A program made the translations under genes and the position numbers. From Buttiauxella agrestis ATCC 33320 (lineage in GTDB: Bacteria; Pseudomonadota; Gammaproteobacteria; Enterobacterales; Enterobacteriaceae), in contig NZ_JMPI01000061.1 in NCBI RefSeq assembly GCF_000735355.1, forward strand, positions 33,728 through 97,727: a DNA stretch of 64,000 nt, written 5' to 3'. Every line of letters begins with the position of its first letter. Within the stretch, counting starts at the first letter, position 1. The notes beneath the pieces were generated by a model. That model searched no databases. It was not told the origin of the DNA and saw nothing but the letters and a program-made list of their open reading frames with translations. Shown here one piece after another: positions 1-9,497 of the stretch.

Positions 1-184
1 GCTCACGCGCCCATGCAACCGCATCATCAATCAGTTTGCGGTATTCAGGAATTTGCGCAGCGTTCAGAATCAGAGAGGGGTTGGTGGTCGCATCTTGCGG
101 CTGATACAGCTTCATTGCCGCAATATCCCCGGTGTCCGCAACAACTGTGGTTAGCTGACGCAGGGAGGTCAATTTATCCGTCAT
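1..184 (-). CDS. talB: transaldolase B, 5' part only (runs off the window)
   Basis: Only the first 61 codons lie in the window. The translation starts [20 protein letters not shown] and goes on through [12 protein letters not shown], the conserved N-terminal beta-alpha region of class I transaldolase, which moves dihydroxyacetone units between sedoheptulose-7-phosphate and glyceraldehyde-3-phosphate in the cytosolic pentose phosphate pathway. The active-site lysine lies beyond the window edge. A GAGAAAC ribosome-binding site sits 5-6 bases before the ATG. The gene is divergent from yaaJ, as in K-12. Identity is by recognition of the N-terminus and the neighbourhood. Confidence 0.95.
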   Translation of the reverse strand, partial: MTDKLTSLRQLTTVVADTGDIAAMKLYQPQDATTNPSLILNAAQIPEYRKLIDDAVAWARE

Positions 185-398
185 GATAGTTTCTCGTTTG
201 GTAGAACTTGTTAGGGGGATGTAACCGGTCTGGCTTGATGATATCACGACGCAATTCAGGTGCAACCGCAGTGACACATCGGTAAGAACTGAACGCTAAA
301 CTGATATATTCTATGTATTATTCGCCTGCAATCTAATGGAGCATACGCGCAAGCTGCGCATTGGCTGTGCACGTATCGCATGCAAAAGAGGGATGTTA

Positions 399-1844
399 AT
401 GGCAGATTTTTTTCTTTTTATCAATGAGATACTCTGGGGTTCAATCCTCATTTACTTATTAGTCGGCGCGGGTTTGTGGTTCACCTGGCGATGTGGATTT
501 GTGCAATTCCGCTATCTGACTCATCTACGCAGTCTCCTCCTTGCGAATAAAAACGCAGATTCTTCCGGACTATCCTCATTCCAGGCATTGTGTACAAGCC
601 TTGCTGCGCGTGTTGGAAGCGGTAATCTTTCCGGGGTCGCACTCGCTCTGACGCTCGGTGGCCCGGGCGCTATTTTCTGGATGTGGGTCGTCGCAATGCT
701 GGGTATGGCGACTTCCTTTGCCGAATGTACCCTTGCCCAACTTTATAAAACCCGTGACAGCGAAGGCAATTATCGCGGCGGCCCGGCCTGGTACATGGAA
801 CGCGGGCTGGGAATGCGCTGGATGGGCGTCATGTTCTCCATTTTCCTGATGATAGCCTTTGGCCTGATTTTCAATGCGGTCCAGGCAAACTCTATCGCCA
901 ATGCGGTAAACCATGCTTTTGGTATTCCTAAAACCTGGATTGGCATGGCTCTTGTTGTCATCACCGCAGGCACCATTTGGGGCGGAATGCGAGGCACCGC
1001 GCGTGTTGCCCAATGGTTAGTGCCCTTCATGGCGTTAATCTGGGTGTTGATGAGCCTGGTGGTTATGGCGATGAACATTGAGCGTTTACCAGAAGTGGTT
1101 TCGCTGGTGTTCAAAAGCGCGTTTGGCTGGCAAGAAGCCGCCTCGGGCGCAATTGGATTCACCATCAGCCAGGCGATTACCACCGGTTTTCAGCGCGGAA
1201 TGTTCTCTAACGAAGCGGGTATGGGCTCTTCGCCCAACGCAGCAGCGGCGGCGGCACCGTGGCCACCCCACCCCGCCTCGCAAGGGCTGGTGCAAATGTT
1301 CGGTGTGTTGATTGATACCATGATCATTTGTACTGCAACCGCAGGCATCATCCTGTTTTCCGGAATACTCGATACCGCCGATCCCAGCATGAATGGCATT
1401 ACCCTGGTACAACAAGCGCTGAGCAGCATGGTTGGCTCGTGGGGAACCGGGTTTATCGCTTTTATCGTGATGCTTTTTGCCTTCACATCTATTGTCGCCA
1501 ACTATGCCTATGCAGAAAACAACCTCTTCTTTTTGCAACAAAAAAGCCCGTTCGCGACGGTGTTATTCCGCTGTCTGGCGCTGGTGATGGTGATGTTTGG
1601 TACGCTTTCGCCACTGCCGCTGGTCTGGCAAATGGCGGATGTGGCAATGGCGTTTATGGCTGTCACCAACCTCACGGCAATCCTGCTGCTCTCACCGATT
1701 GCACGCGACCTGAGTGCTGATTACCTGCGCCAGTTGAAGCTCGGAGAAATACCGGTTTTCGATCCGAACCGTTTTCCTGAAATTAAAAGCCAACTGGCAC
1801 CGGGTATTTGGGACAATCCAAAGCCTCCTGAAACCAAACGCTAA
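399..1844 (+). CDS. yaaJ: sodium:alanine symporter family protein YaaJ
   Basis: A 481-residue polytopic inner-membrane protein of the AGCS (alanine or glycine:cation symporter) family. The family signature VGSGN lies at about residues 72-76, and the SNEAGMGSSPNAAAAAA segment is typical of AGCS carriers. The frame is open upstream to 336, but the ATG at 399 is preferred. It follows a good AAGAGGG ribosome-binding site and aligns with the usual N-terminus (MADFFLFIN, then the first membrane helix). The substrate is not shown by the sequence; alanine or glycine with Na+ is the family expectation. It lies between divergent talB and co-directional yaaA with a 69-base gap. Confidence 0.93.
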   Translation: MADFFLFINEILWGSILIYLLVGAGLWFTWRCGFVQFRYLTHLRSLLLANKNADSSGLSSFQALCTSLAARVGSGNLSGVALALTLGGPGAIFWMWVVAMLGMATSFAECTLAQLYKTRDSEGNYRGGPAWYMERGLGMRWMGVMFSIFLMIAFGLIFNAVQANSIANAVNHAFGIPKTWIGMALVVITAGTIWGGMRGTARVAQWLVPFMALIWVLMSLVVMAMNIERLPEVVSLVFKSAFGWQEAASGAIGFTISQAITTGFQRGMFSNEAGMGSSPNAAAAAAPWPPHPASQGLVQMFGVLIDTMIICTATAGIILFSGILDTADPSMNGITLVQQALSSMVGSWGTGFIAFIVMLFAFTSIVANYAYAENNLFFLQQKSPFATVLFRCLALVMVMFGTLSPLPLVWQMADVAMAFMAVTNLTAILLLSPIARDLSADYLRQLKLGEIPVFDPNRFPEIKSQLAPGIWDNPKPPETKR

Positions 1845-1913
1845 TCGCAACCATTGGCTAATACTTCCAGTAAATTTGTTAGAGTAGGCGGTAAAAGTGA
1901 GCAAGGAACAAAT

Positions 1914-2687
1914 ATGCTAATTCTAATTTCACCTGCAAAAACCCTGGATTATCAAAGCGATCTGCCTACCGATCGTTATACACAACCCGAACTGTTGGAC
2001 TATTCCCAGCAGTTGATTGCCGTGGCGCGCAAACTCAGTGCGCCGCAAATTTCTTCTCTGATGCATATTAGCGACAAACTGGCCTCACTAAACGAAACTC
2101 GTTTTCACGAATGGCAGCCGGATTTCACGCCGCAAAATGCGCGTCAGGCGATTCTGGCCTTTAAAGGCGACGTCTACACCGGATTACAGGCAGAAGAGTT
2201 TAGCGATGCGGATTTCGACTTTGCTCAGCAGCATTTACGCATGCTTTCCGGCTTATATGGCGTGTTGCGCCCGTTGGATTTGATGCAGCCGTATCGGCTA
2301 GAAATGGGTATCAAGCTTGAGAATCCGAAGGGTAAAGATCTGTACCACTTCTGGGGCGATACCATCACCGAGAAGTTGAATCAGGCGCTCGAGGCTCAGG
2401 GTGACAATATCGTGGTTAACCTGGCATCTGATGAGTATTACAAATCGGTGAAACCGAAAAAACTCAATGCAGAAATCATCAAGCCGGTGTTCCTCGATGA
2501 GAAGAACGGCAAGTTTAAAGTTATCAGCTTTTACGCCAAGAAAGCGCGTGGCTTGATGAGCCGTTACATCATTGAAAACCGCCTCACCCAACCTGAACAA
2601 CTGATCGGTTTTAACACTGACGGCTACTTCTTTGATGAAGCCGCCTCCGGTGAACATGAACTAGTGTTCAAGCGCCACGAGCAGTAA
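1914..2687 (+). CDS. yaaA: peroxide stress protein YaaA (UPF0246/DUF328)
   Basis: A 257-residue cytosolic protein starting [20 protein letters not shown], the hallmark N-terminus of the YaaA family. In E. coli YaaA is induced by OxyR during peroxide stress and lowers free iron, limiting Fenton damage; it has also been reported to bind DNA. An upstream in-frame codon at 1854 exists, but the ATG at 1914 follows AAGGAACAA and gives the family length, so that start is used. The gene is followed at once by a strong terminator shared with convergent yaaX. No OxyR site was identified by eye. Confidence 0.93.
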   Translation: MLILISPAKTLDYQSDLPTDRYTQPELLDYSQQLIAVARKLSAPQISSLMHISDKLASLNETRFHEWQPDFTPQNARQAILAFKGDVYTGLQAEEFSDADFDFAQQHLRMLSGLYGVLRPLDLMQPYRLEMGIKLENPKGKDLYHFWGDTITEKLNQALEAQGDNIVVNLASDEYYKSVKPKKLNAEIIKPVFLDEKNGKFKVISFYAKKARGLMSRYIIENRLTQPEQLIGFNTDGYFFDEAASGEHELVFKRHEQ

Positions 2688-2690
2688 GCC

Positions 2691-2717
2691 AAAACGCCAG
2701 CGCAATGCTGGCGTTTT
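2691..2717. terminator. bidirectional terminator between yaaA and yaaX
   Basis: Perfect 11-bp stem, AAAACGCCAGC paired with GCTGGCGTTTT, around a GCAAT loop. It has a T-run on the yaaA side and an A-run before the stem, so it can act for both convergent genes. Confidence 0.9.
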
Positions 2718-2719
2718 GT

Positions 2720-3019
2720 TTAGTGATGTTTGTTTTGGCCGTAGTGATTACCGTTGTCATGATGGTCTTTGCCATGATGATTGTGGTCATCGCGATGATC
2801 GTTGTGATGATCATGCGGATGCCATCTGTTATCACGCCATTCATAGTGATCATTCCACCAACCATGGTCGCGCCAGTTACCGCCATCCCAATAGTTTCCG
2901 TGATTATCCTGATCGCCAATTTGTAATTTCACTGCCGGAACTAATGTAATTTCTGAAGCTTGGGCAGCTAACGGAGCGATTACCAGCATCGATAACGCAA
3001 GAATAATTGATTTCAACAT
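2720..3019 (-). CDS. yaaX: YaaX, secreted DUF2502 family protein with His/Asp-rich tail
   Basis: A 99-residue protein with a clear Sec signal peptide (MLKSIILALSMLVIAPLAAQA, cleaved near residue 21), then the conserved EITLVPAVKLQIGD segment of the DUF2502 family. Roughly the last 60 residues hold 16 histidines along with many Asp and Asn and several Trp, so metal binding in the periplasm is plausible but unproven. The ATG at 3019 follows an AAGGAGTCACTT ribosome-binding site; an upstream in-frame ATG at 3070 has none and would put charged residues before the signal peptide. Position between thrC and yaaA is as in K-12. Function is unknown. Confidence 0.85.
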   Translation of the reverse strand: MLKSIILALSMLVIAPLAAQASEITLVPAVKLQIGDQDNHGNYWDGGNWRDHGWWNDHYEWRDNRWHPHDHHNDHRDDHNHHGKDHHDNGNHYGQNKHH

Positions 3020-3192
3020 AAGTGACTCCTTACTGCATTCATGCCCCATATGGGTCGTTGAAGAGAGCATATGCCTTACAGCATGGGGTTGTTATTCTCC
3101 GCAATCCTAATCTCTAAGCGCCCGCATTTAATGGGAATTCCTACATTTTCCCTCCTTGTTTCCTGCACATTTCCTCCATGATTCAGAGATAA

Positions 3193-3218
3193 AAAAACCA
3201 CTCCGAAGAGTGGTTTTT
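3193..3218 (-). terminator. thr operon terminator after thrC
   Basis: An 11-bp perfect stem (AAAAACCACTC / GAGTGGTTTTT) closed by a CGAA tetraloop. On the thrC strand it is followed by a run of T, and it lies about 15 bases past the thrC stop. Confidence 0.93.
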
Positions 3219-3233
3219 AAAGCAATGCGGTCA

Positions 3234-4520
3234 TTACGCTTTGGCCATCATCAACTCACGCAGCGCAGCAAAATCCGCGGGTAGATTGTGGGAAAGCAGC
3301 GGTAAATCAGCACGTTCGGCAAGCTCTGCTGGCAGTGGCAGAGTTTCACCGAGGATCTCCTCCACGCTTTCTTTGAATTTCGCCGGATGCGCAGTGCCAA
3401 GGAACAAGCCGTATTCGCCTGGCTGGAGCTGGTCACGCAGCGCGCGATAAGCGATAGCCGCGTGCGGTTCAGAAACATAGCCCACTGCTTTCAGTTCTTT
3501 CATCGTGGCTTTGGTGGTTTCGTCGGTGACGGTCGCATAACCGAGGTCGGTCAGACGCCAAATCTTACGGCGGAACAACTCTTCTACACGCGGCCAGTTG
3601 TTTGGCTGGCTGACATCCATGGCGTTAGAAAGTGTCGCAACCGTGGTTTTCGGTGCCCATTCGCCGTTGGTCAGGAAACGTGGAACGGTGTCGTTGGCAT
3701 TGGTCGCCGCGATAAAACGCTTGATTGGCAAGCCGAGTGATTTTGCCAGCAAGCCTGCGGTTAAATCACCAAAGTTGCCGCTTGGTACGGAAACCACCAG
3801 CTGATTGCGAGCTTCTTGTGGCAGTTGCGCCACCGCTTCAAAGTAATAGCAAATCTGCGCCAGCAAACGGCTGATGTTGATTGAGTTGGCGGAGTTTAAC
3901 CCCAGCGCCAATTTCAACTCTTCATCATCAAACGCTTGTTTCACCAGCGCCTGGCAGGCATCGAAATCGCCGTCGATAGCGACAGTTTCAATATTACCGC
4001 CAAGGGTACAGAACAGTTTTTCCTGTAGCGGGCTAATTTTGCCACGCGGATACAGGATAACGACGCGCACGTTTTTCAGGCCGTAGAAAGCATGCGCTAC
4101 CGCAGCACCCGTATCGCCAGAAGTCGCGGTCAAAATAGTGACCGGTTTGTCGCCGCTAATATGCGTCAGCATCTGCGCCATAAAGCGGCCGCCGAAATCT
4201 TTAAATGCCAGCGTCGGGCCGTGGAACAGCTCAAGGCAGCCGATATCTGGCTCTACGCTTTTCACAGGTGCAGGGAAAGCAAACGCCGCACGCACACGTT
4301 CTTCGAGAATTTCTTGCGGGATTTCATCACCGATAAATGCAGACAGAATTTTGCTGCTGCGGGCGACAAAGTCCATCTTCAACATTTCGTCGACTTCGGT
4401 CAGTTCAAATTCCGGCAAATCGTGTGGAAAAAACAGCCCCTGCTGTTTACCCAAACCCTGCACAATTGCCTGGGCAAAAGTGACCTGCTCATTATGATCT
4501 TTAAGGTTATACAGTTTCAT
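3234..4520 (-). CDS. thrC: threonine synthase
   Basis: A 428-residue cytosolic PLP enzyme that converts O-phospho-L-homoserine to L-threonine and phosphate, the last step of threonine synthesis. The PLP lysine is seen in GPTLAFKDFGGRFMAQ (about Lys107), and the phosphate-binding SGNFGDL loop is present further on. Length matches the E. coli enzyme exactly. It starts 3 bases after the thrB stop, so it is translationally linked to thrB, and it ends the operon just before a strong terminator. It is controlled by the thrL attenuator. Confidence 0.98.
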   Translation of the reverse strand: MKLYNLKDHNEQVTFAQAIVQGLGKQQGLFFPHDLPEFELTEVDEMLKMDFVARSSKILSAFIGDEIPQEILEERVRAAFAFPAPVKSVEPDIGCLELFHGPTLAFKDFGGRFMAQMLTHISGDKPVTILTATSGDTGAAVAHAFYGLKNVRVVILYPRGKISPLQEKLFCTLGGNIETVAIDGDFDACQALVKQAFDDEELKLALGLNSANSINISRLLAQICYYFEAVAQLPQEARNQLVVSVPSGNFGDLTAGLLAKSLGLPIKRFIAATNANDTVPRFLTNGEWAPKTTVATLSNAMDVSQPNNWPRVEELFRRKIWRLTDLGYATVTDETTKATMKELKAVGYVSEPHAAIAYRALRDQLQPGEYGLFLGTAHPAKFKESVEEILGETLPLPAELAERADLPLLSHNLPADFAALRELMMAKA

Positions 4521-4523
4521 GCG

Positions 4524-5453
4524 TTATCCCAGAACTCGTGCGCCCGCCGTGTCCAGACGGCAAATATGTACAAAACCTTCCTGGTTCTGCAAATAGTGTT
4601 GGCTGAGCCAGTCAGCCACGCGATGTGCGGTGTCAGTGTTATCGCACAGTGCAAAAAGAGTGGGGCCGGAGCCCGAAATACCACTTGCCAGTGCACCAAT
4701 ATCCGCGGCAGCCTGGCGTGCTTCGTTAAAGCGCGGCAGCAATTTTGCGCGGTACGGCTCGGCAATCACATCACGCATCAGTTTTGCCGCAAGATGTGGC
4801 TGACGGGTGTGACAGGCGTGAATAAAGCCTGCCAGATGGCGTCCGTGGCTGATGCAATCCTGGCGGCGATATTGCGCCGGCAGAATCGCACGGGCTTCGG
4901 CGGTCGAGACTTTAATTCCCGGATACGCCAGCACCCAAAGCCATTCATCAAAGCCCGGTACAGACTGGCTGATGATGCCATTTTCTTCAATCATCAATTG
5001 CATACCGCCAAGGAAGCACGGCGCAACGTTATCATAGTGAACGCTGCCCGAAATGCGCCCTTCCAGCTCACCCATCAGGCTCAGCAAGCGGGTGTCGCTT
5101 AGCGGTTTACCGCAGTATTCGTTCATCGCCATTAAGCCTGCGACTACCGAACACGCGCTCGATCCCAGACCAGAACCAATCGGCATGCTTTTTTCCAGCG
5201 TCATGGCTACCGGAATGTTTTTGCCGATTTCCTGGCAGAAACGCTCCCAGCATTGGTAAACGATATTTTCGCGCGGCTCATCAGGTAACTTGCTGGCGAA
5301 GCGCCCAATATTATTCAAACTGAAAGTGTCTGCCGCTTCGACCGTCACGTAATCGCCGAGCAGCGAACCGTCTATTGGCGAAACCGCCGCGCCCAGTACA
5401 TCAAACCCGACGCTCATATTGGCACTGGAAGCCGGGGCATATACTTTAACCAT
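4524..5453 (-). CDS. thrB: homoserine kinase
   Basis: A 309-residue GHMP-family kinase that phosphorylates homoserine with ATP. The ATP-binding glycine/serine loop [13 protein letters not shown] is at about residues 91-103, and the N-terminal [18 protein letters not shown] is family-typical. The C-terminal [12 protein letters not shown] segment is the third GHMP motif. It lies one base from the thrA stop and 3 bases from thrC, consistent with tight operon coupling. Confidence 0.98.
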   Translation of the reverse strand: MVKVYAPASSANMSVGFDVLGAAVSPIDGSLLGDYVTVEAADTFSLNNIGRFASKLPDEPRENIVYQCWERFCQEIGKNIPVAMTLEKSMPIGSGLGSSACSVVAGLMAMNEYCGKPLSDTRLLSLMGELEGRISGSVHYDNVAPCFLGGMQLMIEENGIISQSVPGFDEWLWVLAYPGIKVSTAEARAILPAQYRRQDCISHGRHLAGFIHACHTRQPHLAAKLMRDVIAEPYRAKLLPRFNEARQAAADIGALASGISGSGPTLFALCDNTDTAHRVADWLSQHYLQNQEGFVHICRLDTAGARVLG

Positions 5454-5454
5454 C

Positions 5455-7917
5455 TTAAACTCCTAACTTCCATGACAAAGTGCGCAATAAGTCGGCGAAA
5501 ACACCGGCAGCAGTAACATCATTCCCTGCTCCGTAACCACGCAACACAAGCGGTAACGGCTGATAGTAATGGCTATAAAACGCCAGGGCGTTCTCGCCGT
5601 TTTTAACTTTATACAACGGGTCATTACCATCAACCGCATCAATTTTAACTTTGCAGCTGCCATCCGCTTCAATCACGCCAACATAACGCAACACTTTTCC
5701 TTCGTCGCGGGCTTGTGCCACACGCGCAGAAAACTCGTCATCCAGTTGCGGGATACGCGCCATAAACGATTCGACATCACCTGTAGAATCAAATGACTCA
5801 GGCAATACAGGCTCGATAACAATATCGGAAAGCTCAAGGTTGCTGCCGGTTTCACGCGCCAGAATTAACAGCTTACGCGCGACGTCCATGCCGGAAAGAT
5901 CGTCACGCGGATCGGGTTCGGTGTAACCCATTTCTCGCGCCACTTTGGTGGCTTCTGACAAGCTCATACCTTCGTCGAGTTTGCCAAAGATAAACGACAG
6001 TGAACCAGAAAGAATGCCGGAGAAACGTTGTAATTCATCACCCGCGTTAAGCAGGTTTTGCAGGTTTTCGATAACCGGCAGGCCCGCGCCCACATTGGTG
6101 TCGTAAAGGAATTTACGGCGTGATTTCGCCGCAGCGTTACGCATCTGATGGTAGTAATTCATGGTGGAAGTGTTCGCCTTTTTGTTCGGCGTCACGACGT
6201 GGAAACCTTCCCCCAGGAAATCGGCGTATTGATCGGCCACCGCCTGGCTGGACGTACAGTCAACAATGACCGGGTTCAGCAAATGGTACTCTTTCACCAG
6301 GCGAATCAGGCGGCCAAGGTTGAACGGCTCTTTTGCCTGCGCCAGCTCTTCCTGCCAGTTGTTCAGATTCAGGCCGTGGATATTGGTCAGCAGCGCTTTC
6401 GAGTTCGCAATGCCACACACACGCAAATCAATGTGTTTTTGCTTGAGCCACGCCTGCTGGCGTTTCACTTGCTCGACCAATGCCGCACCAACGCCGCCCA
6501 CGCCAATCAGGAACACTTCGATAACCTGATCGGTATTGAACAGCATCTGATGGGTCACACGCACGCCAGTTGTCGCATCGTCATTGCTGACCACCACAGA
6601 AATCGAGCGCTCGGAAGAACCTTGTGCAATGGCCACGATATTGATGTTGGCGCGGGCAAGAGCGGCGAAGAACTTGGCAGAAATGCCACGCAGCGTGCGC
6701 ATGCCGTCACCAACGACAGAGATAATCGCCAGATGCTCCATGATCGCCAACGGTTCAAGCAGACCTTCTTTCAACTCAAGATAAAACTCATCTTCCATCG
6801 CACGACGCGCACGGGCGCAATCTGCCTGCGGCACGCAATAGCTGATGCTGTATTCAGAAGATGACTGAGTAATCAGCACCACCGAAATCCCGGCGCCGCT
6901 CATCGCCGCAAAAACACGAGCCGCCATACCGACCATGCCTTTCATGCCAGGGCCTGAGACGTTAAACATTGCCATGTTGTTCAGATTGGTGATGCCTTTG
7001 ACCGGCAGAGAGTCTTCGTCGCTTTCCGCGCCAATTAACGTGCCAGGCGCTTGCGGGTTTCCGGTGTTTTTAATCAGACAAGGGATTTGGAACTGAGCGA
7101 TAGGAGAAATGGTGCGTGGATGCAGAACTTTAGCGCCGAAGTAAGAAAGCTCCATCGCCTCCTGATACGACATAGATTTCAATAACCTGGCATCTGGAAC
7201 CTGGCGCGGGTCGCAAGTGTAAACTCCGTCAACATCAGTCCAGATTTCACAGCAATCAGCACGTAAACAGGCGGCCAGCACGGCGGCGGAATAGTCAGAA
7301 CCATTACGCCCTAACACCACCAGCTCACCTTTGTCGTTCCCGGCAGTAAAGCCCGCCATCAGGATCATATGGTCAGCCGGGATGCGGCTGGCGGCGATGC
7401 GCCGAGTGGACTCTGCGATATCAACAGTGGACTCAAGGTAATGCCCGACGGCGAGAAGTTTCTCAACCGGATTGATAACCGTCACGTTGTGGCCGCGCGC
7501 TTTGAGCAATTCAGCCATGATCGCGATAGAGAGTTTTTCTCCACGGCAGATCATTGCGGCGTTGATGCTGTCTGGACATTGCCCCAACAGGCTGATGCCG
7601 TGCAGGACATGCTTTAACTGAGCAAACTCCTGGTCAACAAACGATTTCAGCTGCGCATGAGGAAAACCGGGTTGTGCTTCTGCCAGGCCATTAAGAAGTT
7701 CGCTGAAGATGCGTTCTGCGTCACTGATATTCGGTAGGGCATCCTGGCCGCCAATGGTTTTTTCAATCATGGCAACGAGGTGATTGGTAATTTTCGCCGG
7801 GGCAGAAAGCACTGTTGCCACCTGCCCCTGTTTGGCATTGCTTTCCAGGATATCGGCAACACGGAGAAAACGCTCCGCATTTGCCACTGAAGTACCACCG
7901 AATTTCAACACTCGCAT
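5455..7917 (-). CDS. thrA: bifunctional aspartokinase I / homoserine dehydrogenase I
   Basis: An 820-residue fusion enzyme, the same length as in E. coli. The aspartokinase domain comes first ([13 protein letters not shown] at residues 6-18), then tandem ACT regulatory domains at about 315-460 that in this family bind threonine. The homoserine dehydrogenase domain begins with the Rossmann loop [15 protein letters not shown] near 465-480. It catalyses the first and third steps from aspartate towards threonine. It is the first structural gene after the thrL attenuator and is feedback-inhibited by threonine in E. coli. No truncation is seen. Confidence 0.98.
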   Translation of the reverse strand: MRVLKFGGTSVANAERFLRVADILESNAKQGQVATVLSAPAKITNHLVAMIEKTIGGQDALPNISDAERIFSELLNGLAEAQPGFPHAQLKSFVDQEFAQLKHVLHGISLLGQCPDSINAAMICRGEKLSIAIMAELLKARGHNVTVINPVEKLLAVGHYLESTVDIAESTRRIAASRIPADHMILMAGFTAGNDKGELVVLGRNGSDYSAAVLAACLRADCCEIWTDVDGVYTCDPRQVPDARLLKSMSYQEAMELSYFGAKVLHPRTISPIAQFQIPCLIKNTGNPQAPGTLIGAESDEDSLPVKGITNLNNMAMFNVSGPGMKGMVGMAARVFAAMSGAGISVVLITQSSSEYSISYCVPQADCARARRAMEDEFYLELKEGLLEPLAIMEHLAIISVVGDGMRTLRGISAKFFAALARANINIVAIAQGSSERSISVVVSNDDATTGVRVTHQMLFNTDQVIEVFLIGVGGVGAALVEQVKRQQAWLKQKHIDLRVCGIANSKALLTNIHGLNLNNWQEELAQAKEPFNLGRLIRLVKEYHLLNPVIVDCTSSQAVADQYADFLGEGFHVVTPNKKANTSTMNYYHQMRNAAAKSRRKFLYDTNVGAGLPVIENLQNLLNAGDELQRFSGILSGSLSFIFGKLDEGMSLSEATKVAREMGYTEPDPRDDLSGMDVARKLLILARETGSNLELSDIVIEPVLPESFDSTGDVESFMARIPQLDDEFSARVAQARDEGKVLRYVGVIEADGSCKVKIDAVDGNDPLYKVKNGENALAFYSHYYQPLPLVLRGYGAGNDVTAAGVFADLLRTLSWKLGV

Positions 7918-7946
7918 TTGTTATTACCCTTGAGTTTTTAGTCCAA

Positions 7947-7981
7947 AAAAAAGCCCGCACTATTTAGGTGCGGGCTTTTTT
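7947..7981 (-). terminator. thr operon attenuator (transcription terminator)
   Basis: Stem GCCCGCAC / GTGCGGGC extended by A:T pairs to 14 bp, loop of 7 bases, followed on the operon strand by a run of 8 T. The leader codons for GAG and the stop of thrL repeat GGTGCGGGC, so an alternative pairing (anti-terminator) with the stalled leader is available, the classic thr attenuation layout. Confidence 0.93.
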
Positions 7982-7999
7982 CGTTTTTCCTGGTATGCG

Positions 8000-8068
8000 T
8001 CAGCCCGCACCGTTACCTGTGGTAATGGTGGTTGTAATAATTGTGGTCATCAGGCTGCTGCGAATCAT
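8000..8068 (-). CDS. thrL: thr operon leader peptide
   Basis: A 22-codon leader reading M-I-R-S-S-L-M, then TTIITTTITTGNGAG and TGA. Seven Thr and four Ile codons allow ribosome stalling when charged tRNA-Thr or tRNA-Ile is short, which frees the anti-terminator. The ATG at 8068 is chosen because the preceding ACACAACATCC matches the K-12 thrL start context; a second in-frame ATG at 8050 would still keep the whole regulatory codon run. The first residues differ from K-12 (MKRISTTIT), while the TTGNGAG end is the same. Confidence 0.9.
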   Translation of the reverse strand: MIRSSLMTTIITTTITTGNGAG

Positions 8069-8097
8069 GGATGTTGTGTGCTCGTAATATGATTTAC

Positions 8098-8132
8098 CTA
8101 TATTGACTAAAGTATCCGACAGGCTAAGTCAA
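8098..8132 (-). promoter_or_regulatory. thr operon promoter region
   Basis: On the operon strand TTGACT (8127-8132) is followed by TACTTTAGTCAATATAGG, which matches the K-12 thr promoter segment base for base in large part (TTGACT and AATATAGG). The exact -10 hexamer was not fixed by eye. Confidence 0.7.
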
Positions 8133-8210
8133 TTTATTTTTAATTTTACCACTATCTGTGACATGACTATTGAACGCTGATAATTCATCACAAAATGCGC
8201 TCATTACGCT

Positions 8211-8240
8211 AAAAAAGAGGGGGGAGCACACCCCATCCTC
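8211..8240 (-). terminator. terminator after yjtD
   Basis: On the minus strand GAGG, an AT bulge, then GGGG pair with CCCC-CCTC around a TGTGCT loop, followed by six T. It lies just past the yjtD stop. Confidence 0.7.
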
Positions 8241-8252
8241 ACTACTATGCAT

Positions 8253-8954
8253 TCAGTTGCCAGCATTTTTCTCTGGTAACTTTTTTTCAATATCATGGAG
8301 CAAACGGTGCAACATCGCCGTATCACGCTGCGCTAAAAGCCCCAACCGCTGCTGCAACCAGTCGACCATTTTTTGGTCTTCGCTGGCATCAACACGCTCA
8401 AGTAAAGAGGCGATACGCGCACGCAAAGCCACTAACTGTTTTGCGTCAACGACACCATGCTCAGGAGCGGGCTGTTGCATCAGCGCGGAGAGTTGGTAGC
8501 AATACACCATGACAGCCTGCCCAAGATTGAGAGACGGATAATCTGCCACCATCGGCACGCCGGTTAAGACATCAGCCAGCTCCAGCTCTTCGTTGGTCAG
8601 CCCCGAATCTTCACGCCCAAAAACCAACGCCGCCGTGCCGACCCATTCCCGCTTTTCTTCAAGCAAGGGCACGAGTTGCTGCGGCGTGGCGTAGTAATGG
8701 AATTTCGCACGGCTACGAGCAGTGGTGGCAATCGTGAAATCCACATCATGCAGCGCTTGCGCGAGTGTATCGAAATGCTGCGCGTTATCCAGCACGTCGC
8801 CGGAACCATGTGCCACCCATCGCGCTTCAGGCTGACGGTCCGCTTCGCTATCAACAACGCGTAGTTCAGCAAATCCCATGGTCTTCATTGCGCGGGCTGC
8901 GGCACCGACATTTTCAGCTCTGGCGGGAGCAACCAAAATAATTAAAAAACGCAT
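8253..8954 (-). CDS. yjtD: SpoU/TrmH-family RNA methyltransferase YjtD
   Basis: A 233-residue SPOUT-class protein. The N-terminus LIILVAPARAENVGAAARAMKT (first 20 residues: the RNA 2'-O-methyltransferase motif 1 region), the central VFGREDSGLTNEELELAD and the knot segment PSLNLGQAVMVYCYQL are diagnostic of TrmJ/LasT-type enzymes with the deep trefoil knot that binds S-adenosylmethionine. The RNA substrate is not known from sequence. The ATG at 8954 follows AGAGAGCTTTG and gives the K-12-like start; an upstream in-frame ATG at 8990 adds 12 unconserved residues. It lies between thrL and arcA as in K-12. Confidence 0.92.
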   Translation of the reverse strand: MRFLIILVAPARAENVGAAARAMKTMGFAELRVVDSEADRQPEARWVAHGSGDVLDNAQHFDTLAQALHDVDFTIATTARSRAKFHYYATPQQLVPLLEEKREWVGTAALVFGREDSGLTNEELELADVLTGVPMVADYPSLNLGQAVMVYCYQLSALMQQPAPEHGVVDAKQLVALRARIASLLERVDASEDQKMVDWLQQRLGLLAQRDTAMLHRLLHDIEKKLPEKNAGN

Positions 8955-9299
8955 CAAAGCTCTCTTAAAAAAGTGTCTGTTTTCGGACATTCACAAAATA
9001 CAAATGATAATACGCATCAAAAATTTACATTAAAGTAACATTGATATATAAAATGCATGAATGCGAATCATAAGCACCACAAATGCTTTTCGGTGGTTTG
9101 ACCAGCACCAATACAGATCACAAACAATACTATCAATTTGTTTTATATAACAAAAAGACCATAAAAACGCCATCGACAATCTGATTTACATTCTTAACTA
9201 ATCAATTCGCGTAACTATCTATATTATTAAAATATTGTGACGAAAGGTGGCAAAACGCTACGATGATTTCATCAAACTGTTAACGTGCTACAATTGAAT

Positions 9300-9313
9300 T
9301 TGATATATGTCAA
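9300..9313 (+). promoter_or_regulatory. FNR-type binding site upstream of arcA
   Basis: TTGATATATGTCAA matches the FNR consensus TTGAT-N4-ATCAA at 9 of 10 defined bases. FNR is known to activate arcA in E. coli under anaerobiosis. It lies about 280 bases before the arcA start codon. Confidence 0.65.
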
Positions 9314-9365
9314 CGAAGCGTAGTTTTATCAGATGTCTAAAGCGGTCCTGCCTGTTATGTTGCTG

Positions 9366-9497
9366 TTAAAATGGTATAGGATAACAACCGTTTTTGACAC
9401 CGTCGGGTCCAGAGGGAAAAGTGCCCACGACCAAGCTAATGATGTTGTTGACGTTGATGGAAAGTGCATCAAGAACGCAATTACGTACTTTAGTCAT
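9366..9497 (-). CDS. yjjY: YjjY-like small protein with altered C-terminus
   Basis: A 43-codon frame antisense to the arcA leader. It begins MTKVRNCVLDALSINVNNII and continues SLVVGTFP, identical over 28 residues to E. coli YjjY as I recall it. After that the reading differs (SGPDGVKNGCYPIPF, then stop) while the DNA still looks related: shifting the frame by one base restores K-12-like residues. No function is known for YjjY. Conserved DNA with a changed frame suggests the nucleotides, perhaps as part of the arcA control region, are what is conserved. No strong ribosome-binding site is seen. Confidence 0.55.
   Translation of the reverse strand: MTKVRNCVLDALSINVNNIISLVVGTFPSGPDGVKNGCYPIPF

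Noticed and set aside
4092..5102. 336-codon open frame antisense to thrC/thrB
   Set aside because: Mirror frame of two well conserved genes; basic, low-complexity translation, no family resemblance, no ribosome-binding site.
6148..6864. 238-codon open frame antisense to thrA
   Set aside because: Shadow frame within the thrA coding sequence, no independent support.
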